From: GCA-002727615 sp964442655
Lineage (GTDB): Bacteria > Pseudomonadota > Alphaproteobacteria > TMED109
Direction of reading: 5' to 3'
Assembly (NCBI GenBank): GCA_964442655.1
Contig: CAYTZM010000002.1
Coordinates: 153,237-217,236 of the forward strand
Length of the DNA stretch: 64,000 nt
The notes under the pieces are model-generated. The model ran no database searches. It was not told the origin of the DNA and saw only the letters and a list, made by a program, of their open reading frames with translations. The position numbers and the translations under genes were made by a program. Below are positions 61,338 through 64,000 of this stretch, one piece after another (within the stretch, counting starts at the first letter, position 1; each line of letters opens with the position of its first letter).

Positions 61338-62104
61338 GAAAAACTCATTTCTACTTCACCTAATCCATCAAAAAGCGCTTTTATATGAGTGTTTCTTTCC
61401 GCAAAAATAGGTTTATCACATGTATTACCAGTGGTAATAATATCACCAGATTTAATATATTTTCCTCTTTCTATTAATTTATTAGCCAACCAAGAAATTG
61501 AATTAACTGGGTCATTTAAAACATTACTTCCTCTCCCTCCACATACAAACTTATCATTAATATATAGATTAACCTCAGAGTTTAAACGATCATAGCTTTG
61601 CCAATCTACTATAGGATTACCTTTAATAAGACAACAATGCACACCATTATCCGATATTGTTTCTAACGCTTTTATATCCCATCCTTTTTCATATCTAGCA
61701 TCTACTATTTCTATTACAGGAAAAATAGATTTAATGTGTTTATTAATATTACTTGAATCATAATGCACACCTATATCTTTTATATCCCCATTAATCTCAA
61801 AACATAATTCTGGCTCTATAATAGGCTTATTAATATAAAGTGATAAATCAATCTCCGGACTAACAAAAGAAGTTTCAGAAAACATTATTCCAAAAAACGG
61901 TTCACTCATTCCTGAAAACTTTTGAGCCATTTCAGTAGTACACCCTACTTTCCAACCAATAGGATCTAAATCAAAACTTTCAACTACTTTTTCCTGAATT
62001 AAATAAGCTTCAGCAACATTTTTTGGCATCAATTCATTTAAATCAGGAATTAATATTTTATTTTTTCTGCATGACGTTATTTTATTTATAGTTAGATTTG
62101 TCAT
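61334..62104 (-). CDS. 2-keto-4-pentenoate hydratase-like (MhpD / FAH superfamily)
   Basis: The 256-residue protein has the fumarylacetoacetase-like C-terminal fold: AYLIQEKVV, GWKVGCTTEMAQKFSG, the metal-ligand stretch IIEPELCFEINGDI and a late GDIITTGNTCDKP. It is typical of hydratases or decarboxylases acting after meta-cleavage of aromatic rings. No ring-cleavage dioxygenase is present in the window, so the pathway is unresolved. It follows an SDR gene by nine bases on the same strand. Confidence 0.87.
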   Translation of the reverse strand: MTNLTINKITSCRKNKILIPDLNELMPKNVAEAYLIQEKVVESFDLDPIGWKVGCTTEMAQKFSGMSEPFFGIMFSETSFVSPEIDLSLYINKPIIEPELCFEINGDIKDIGVHYDSSNINKHIKSIFPVIEIVDARYEKGWDIKALETISDNGVHCCLIKGNPIVDWQSYDRLNSEVNLYINDKFVCGGRGSNVLNDPVNSISWLANKLIERGKYIKSGDIITTGNTCDKPIFAERNTHIKALFDGLGEVEMSFS

Positions 62105-62113
62105 TCGATATGT

Positions 62114-62833
62114 TTAACCTCTCCCTAAATAAGGCTGAGTAATAGGAAGAATAACAGACCCTAAAATATTAATATTAGGTGACATGGTTAACATTGTAAC
62201 TGCTAACTTCCCAATGTCTTCCAAAGGAATTAAACCTTCTCTTTCTGAAATTTCTTCTCTACCTTTCCAGATATTCGTGGCCACATTTCCAGGGTGTATA
62301 ATACTTACGGCTACTCCATGGTCTCTACCATCCAAAGCAAAAGCCCTTGTTAAACCTTCTAAACCAAATTTACTTGAAGTATAAGGAGCATTCTCCGGAC
62401 GACTCATTTGCCCTGAAATACTTCCAATATTAATAATACGTCCAGATTTTTGCTCTACCATTATTTTCATTGCTTCTTTAGCACATAAAAAAGCTCCATT
62501 TAAGTTAACATCAATAACTTTTTTCCATAATTCATATTCTAATTCATGAGATTTAGCCTTAACTGCCATACCAGCATTATTAATTAATATATCTAATTTT
62601 CCATGAGTTTCTTTAACAGAACTAAAAACATCAACCACCTGAGACTCTTGAGTTACATCACAAACCATTGTTTCTATATTTGATCCTATTTCACCTTGTG
62701 CTTGTTTTAAGTTTTCCTCTTTTCTTCCTACTATAACAACTTTACCACCTTCATCAGAAATAGCTTTTGCTATTGCCTTACCTATTCCAGTTCCTCCTCC
62801 AGTAACTAATGCCACTTTACCATCTAAAGTCAT
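62114..62833 (-). CDS. SDR-family oxidoreductase (classical)
   Basis: The 239-residue SDR has TGGGTGIGKAIAKAI, NNAGMAV, the catalytic Ser in IGSISGQ and YTSSK (YxxxK), all canonical. ATG 62833 sits six bases after GGGAG; the preceding GTG at 62836 is less likely. It probably uses NADP on an acyl or ring ketone and is co-transcribed with the MhpD-like gene. Substrate unknown. Confidence 0.92.
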   Translation of the reverse strand: MTLDGKVALVTGGGTGIGKAIAKAISDEGGKVVIVGRKEENLKQAQGEIGSNIETMVCDVTQESQVVDVFSSVKETHGKLDILINNAGMAVKAKSHELEYELWKKVIDVNLNGAFLCAKEAMKIMVEQKSGRIINIGSISGQMSRPENAPYTSSKFGLEGLTRAFALDGRDHGVAVSIIHPGNVATNIWKGREEISEREGLIPLEDIGKLAVTMLTMSPNINILGSVILPITQPYLGRG

Positions 62834-62932
62834 CACTCTCTCCCTTTAAATAAAATATTAAATACTTTTTATAATAGACAATTATACTATAATAAAATTT
62901 TAAATTTTCATAATTAAAAGGTTTATATGTAA

Positions 62933-63802
62933 ATGATTAATGATTTTAAAGATTTAATGCTTGTTAGTACAGAATGGTTAGCAAAAAATTATTCTCAATC
63001 TCATCTTAGGATATTTGATTGTACCGTTTGGCTAAAACCTCAACCTGATAAAATTTATGAAATTATATCTGGCAAACCAGACTACGATAAAGAACATATT
63101 CCCAACTCAGATTTTTTAAAATTAGAAGATATATCCATTAAAGATTGCCCGTACCCATTTATGATGCCTGATGAAGAAACTTTTAATAACGTAATGTCTA
63201 ATAAGGGAATAGGTTCTGACACACATGTAATTTTATATAGTCGAGAAAATATACAATGGGCGACGAGAGTATGGTGGATGTTAAAATCCATGAGCTTTAA
63301 CAATGTTTCAATATTAAATGGAGGTTTCGATAAATGGAAATTAGAAAACAGACCTTTATCTTCTTCTCCTGTAAAGTACCCTAAAAATTCTTTTAAAGGC
63401 GTTCATCAAAATGGCTATTTTTGCAATAAAGAGGAAGTCTTAAAAAATCTAAACAAAGACAATATTACAATTATAAATGCATTAAGAGAAACACTTCATA
63501 ATGGTTCAGAAAAAGTTAATTACGGAAGACCAGGACACATAAAAAACAGTATTAATATTCCTAGCACTACAATGTTAAATCAAAATGATAAAAGTTATAA
63601 AACTTTAGAAGAATTAAAAGAAATATATAATTTTTATAATATATTAAATAAAGAAAAAGTTATAGCTTACTGTGGTGGAGGGATTGCGGCAACAAATATC
63701 GCTTTTGTATTGACGGCATTAGGATATAACAATATTTCTGTTTATGACGCTTCTTTATCTGAATGGGCAAAAGACAATAATTTACCAATGACAGTGGACT
63801 AA
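62933..63802 (+). CDS. Two-domain sulfurtransferase (3-mercaptopyruvate/thiosulfate type)
   Basis: The 289-residue protein has two rhodanese domains. The N-terminal non-catalytic domain has FDCTVWLKP, KPDYDKEHIPNSDFLKLEDI and LYSRENIQWATRVWWMLKS; the C-terminal domain has the active-site Cys in IAYCGGGIAATNIAF. The active loop differs from the CGSGVTA of classical mercaptopyruvate sulfurtransferases, so the donor is uncertain. It is divergent from the SDR gene and precedes a dioxygenase gene. Confidence 0.9.
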   Translation: MINDFKDLMLVSTEWLAKNYSQSHLRIFDCTVWLKPQPDKIYEIISGKPDYDKEHIPNSDFLKLEDISIKDCPYPFMMPDEETFNNVMSNKGIGSDTHVILYSRENIQWATRVWWMLKSMSFNNVSILNGGFDKWKLENRPLSSSPVKYPKNSFKGVHQNGYFCNKEEVLKNLNKDNITIINALRETLHNGSEKVNYGRPGHIKNSINIPSTTMLNQNDKSYKTLEELKEIYNFYNILNKEKVIAYCGGGIAATNIAFVLTALGYNNISVYDASLSEWAKDNNLPMTVD

Positions 63803-63848
63803 ATTGTTTTTTTTATGTATTTTTAAAAAATAAATTTTTGGAGTAAAC

Positions 63849-64000
63849 ATGCTTTCTGATAAAAAAATAAAAGAATATGATGAAAAAGGATTTACAATTC
63901 TAGATTATCAACTATCAGACTCTGATTTAGATGAAATAAAGAGTATGCATGCTAATATTTTAAAAAAACATCCAGAATTTAGAGATTACTGCCCAACTTT
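63849..64000 (+). CDS. PhyH (phytanoyl-CoA dioxygenase)-like protein, partial 5' end
   Basis: The frame opens at ATG 63849, seven bases after GGAG (63839-63842), and runs to the window edge without a stop: EYDEKGFTILDYQLSDSDLD then KSMHANILKKHPEF. The GF-tilde opening (Y-E-K-G-F-x-I-L) is typical of PhyH-family Fe(II)/2-oxoglutarate oxygenases. Only ~50 residues are visible, so the assignment is tentative. Confidence 0.55.
   Translation, partial: MLSDKKIKEYDEKGFTILDYQLSDSDLDEIKSMHANILKKHPEFRDYCPT

Noticed and set aside
1..64000. tRNA, rRNA, tmRNA or RNase P RNA genes
   Set aside because: All spacers are below about 270 bp and none shows a cloverleaf, TTCGANNC loop or other recognisable conserved RNA motif by eye.

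Overview
The window is a strongly AT-rich, densely packed bacterial chromosome segment. Gene spacers are mostly under 150 bp, many neighbours overlap by 1-11 bp, and there are no tRNA or rRNA genes or recognisable transposase genes. The conserved run purC-purS-purQ-purL-bolA-grxD, a class II (plant-type) DAHP synthase, glutathione reductase, and many short-chain dehydrogenase, TauD and crotonase-like genes point to a streamlined alphaproteobacterium, most likely a free-living marine lineage. This assignment is inference from gene content and base composition, not from a marker-gene tree.

Layout. 1-2.8 kb: a two-component system (histidine kinase cut by the window edge, OmpR-type regulator) split by an opposed OmpA-like lipoprotein. 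2.8-7.1 kb: a minus-strand operon of mtnA, a class II aldolase-SDR fusion and an MDR reductase, which reads like a methylthioadenosine (DHAP-shunt type) salvage route. 7.1-13.7 kb: purine synthesis (purB, purC, purS, purQ, purL) plus bolA and grxD. 13.7-17.9 kb: rpsD, a TrmJ-like methyltransferase, nadE and pncB. 18-20.9 kb: a NosR-like membrane flavo-ferredoxin and its ApbE flavin transferase. 20.9-32.4 kb: housekeeping and accessory enzymes (aroG class II, gor, GT4, SSADH, YgjP-like peptidase, trhO, GST, ogt, fcl, gmd).

32.4-33.4 kb holds a divergent regulatory locus. A 21-bp palindromic Fur-like box sits between a small lysine-rich protein gene and a consensus promoter. That promoter would express a ~127-nt RNA with three stem-loops, each carrying CCUCC in its loop and the last ending in a T-tract. 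This is a candidate iron-regulated small RNA.

34.8-42.4 kb is an accessory zone downstream of glmS. Seven extra degenerate copies of the final glmS codons (S-V-T-V-E-stop) lie between 34.8 and 41.2 kb, separating small cargo segments: two YwqK/MORN-like proteins, two ABM-fold monooxygenases, Fhs, TauD, an NTF2-like protein, an ATC-hydrolase-like protein and an alpha/beta hydrolase. Several copies also carry a related ~76-bp leader. I read this as repeated site-specific integration at the glmS 3' end. The enzyme responsible is not in the window.

42.4-48.3 kb: glmS, glmU, gph, htpG. 48.4-64 kb is catabolic: two enolase-superfamily enzymes, a gamma-glutamyltransferase-like enzyme, an SDR/APH-kinase/acyl-CoA dehydrogenase operon resembling 4-hydroxyacyl-CoA catabolism, a Rieske oxygenase, a HAD type II enzyme, GST, crotonase, an MhpD-like hydratase, SDRs, a rhodanese and the start of a PhyH-like dioxygenase.
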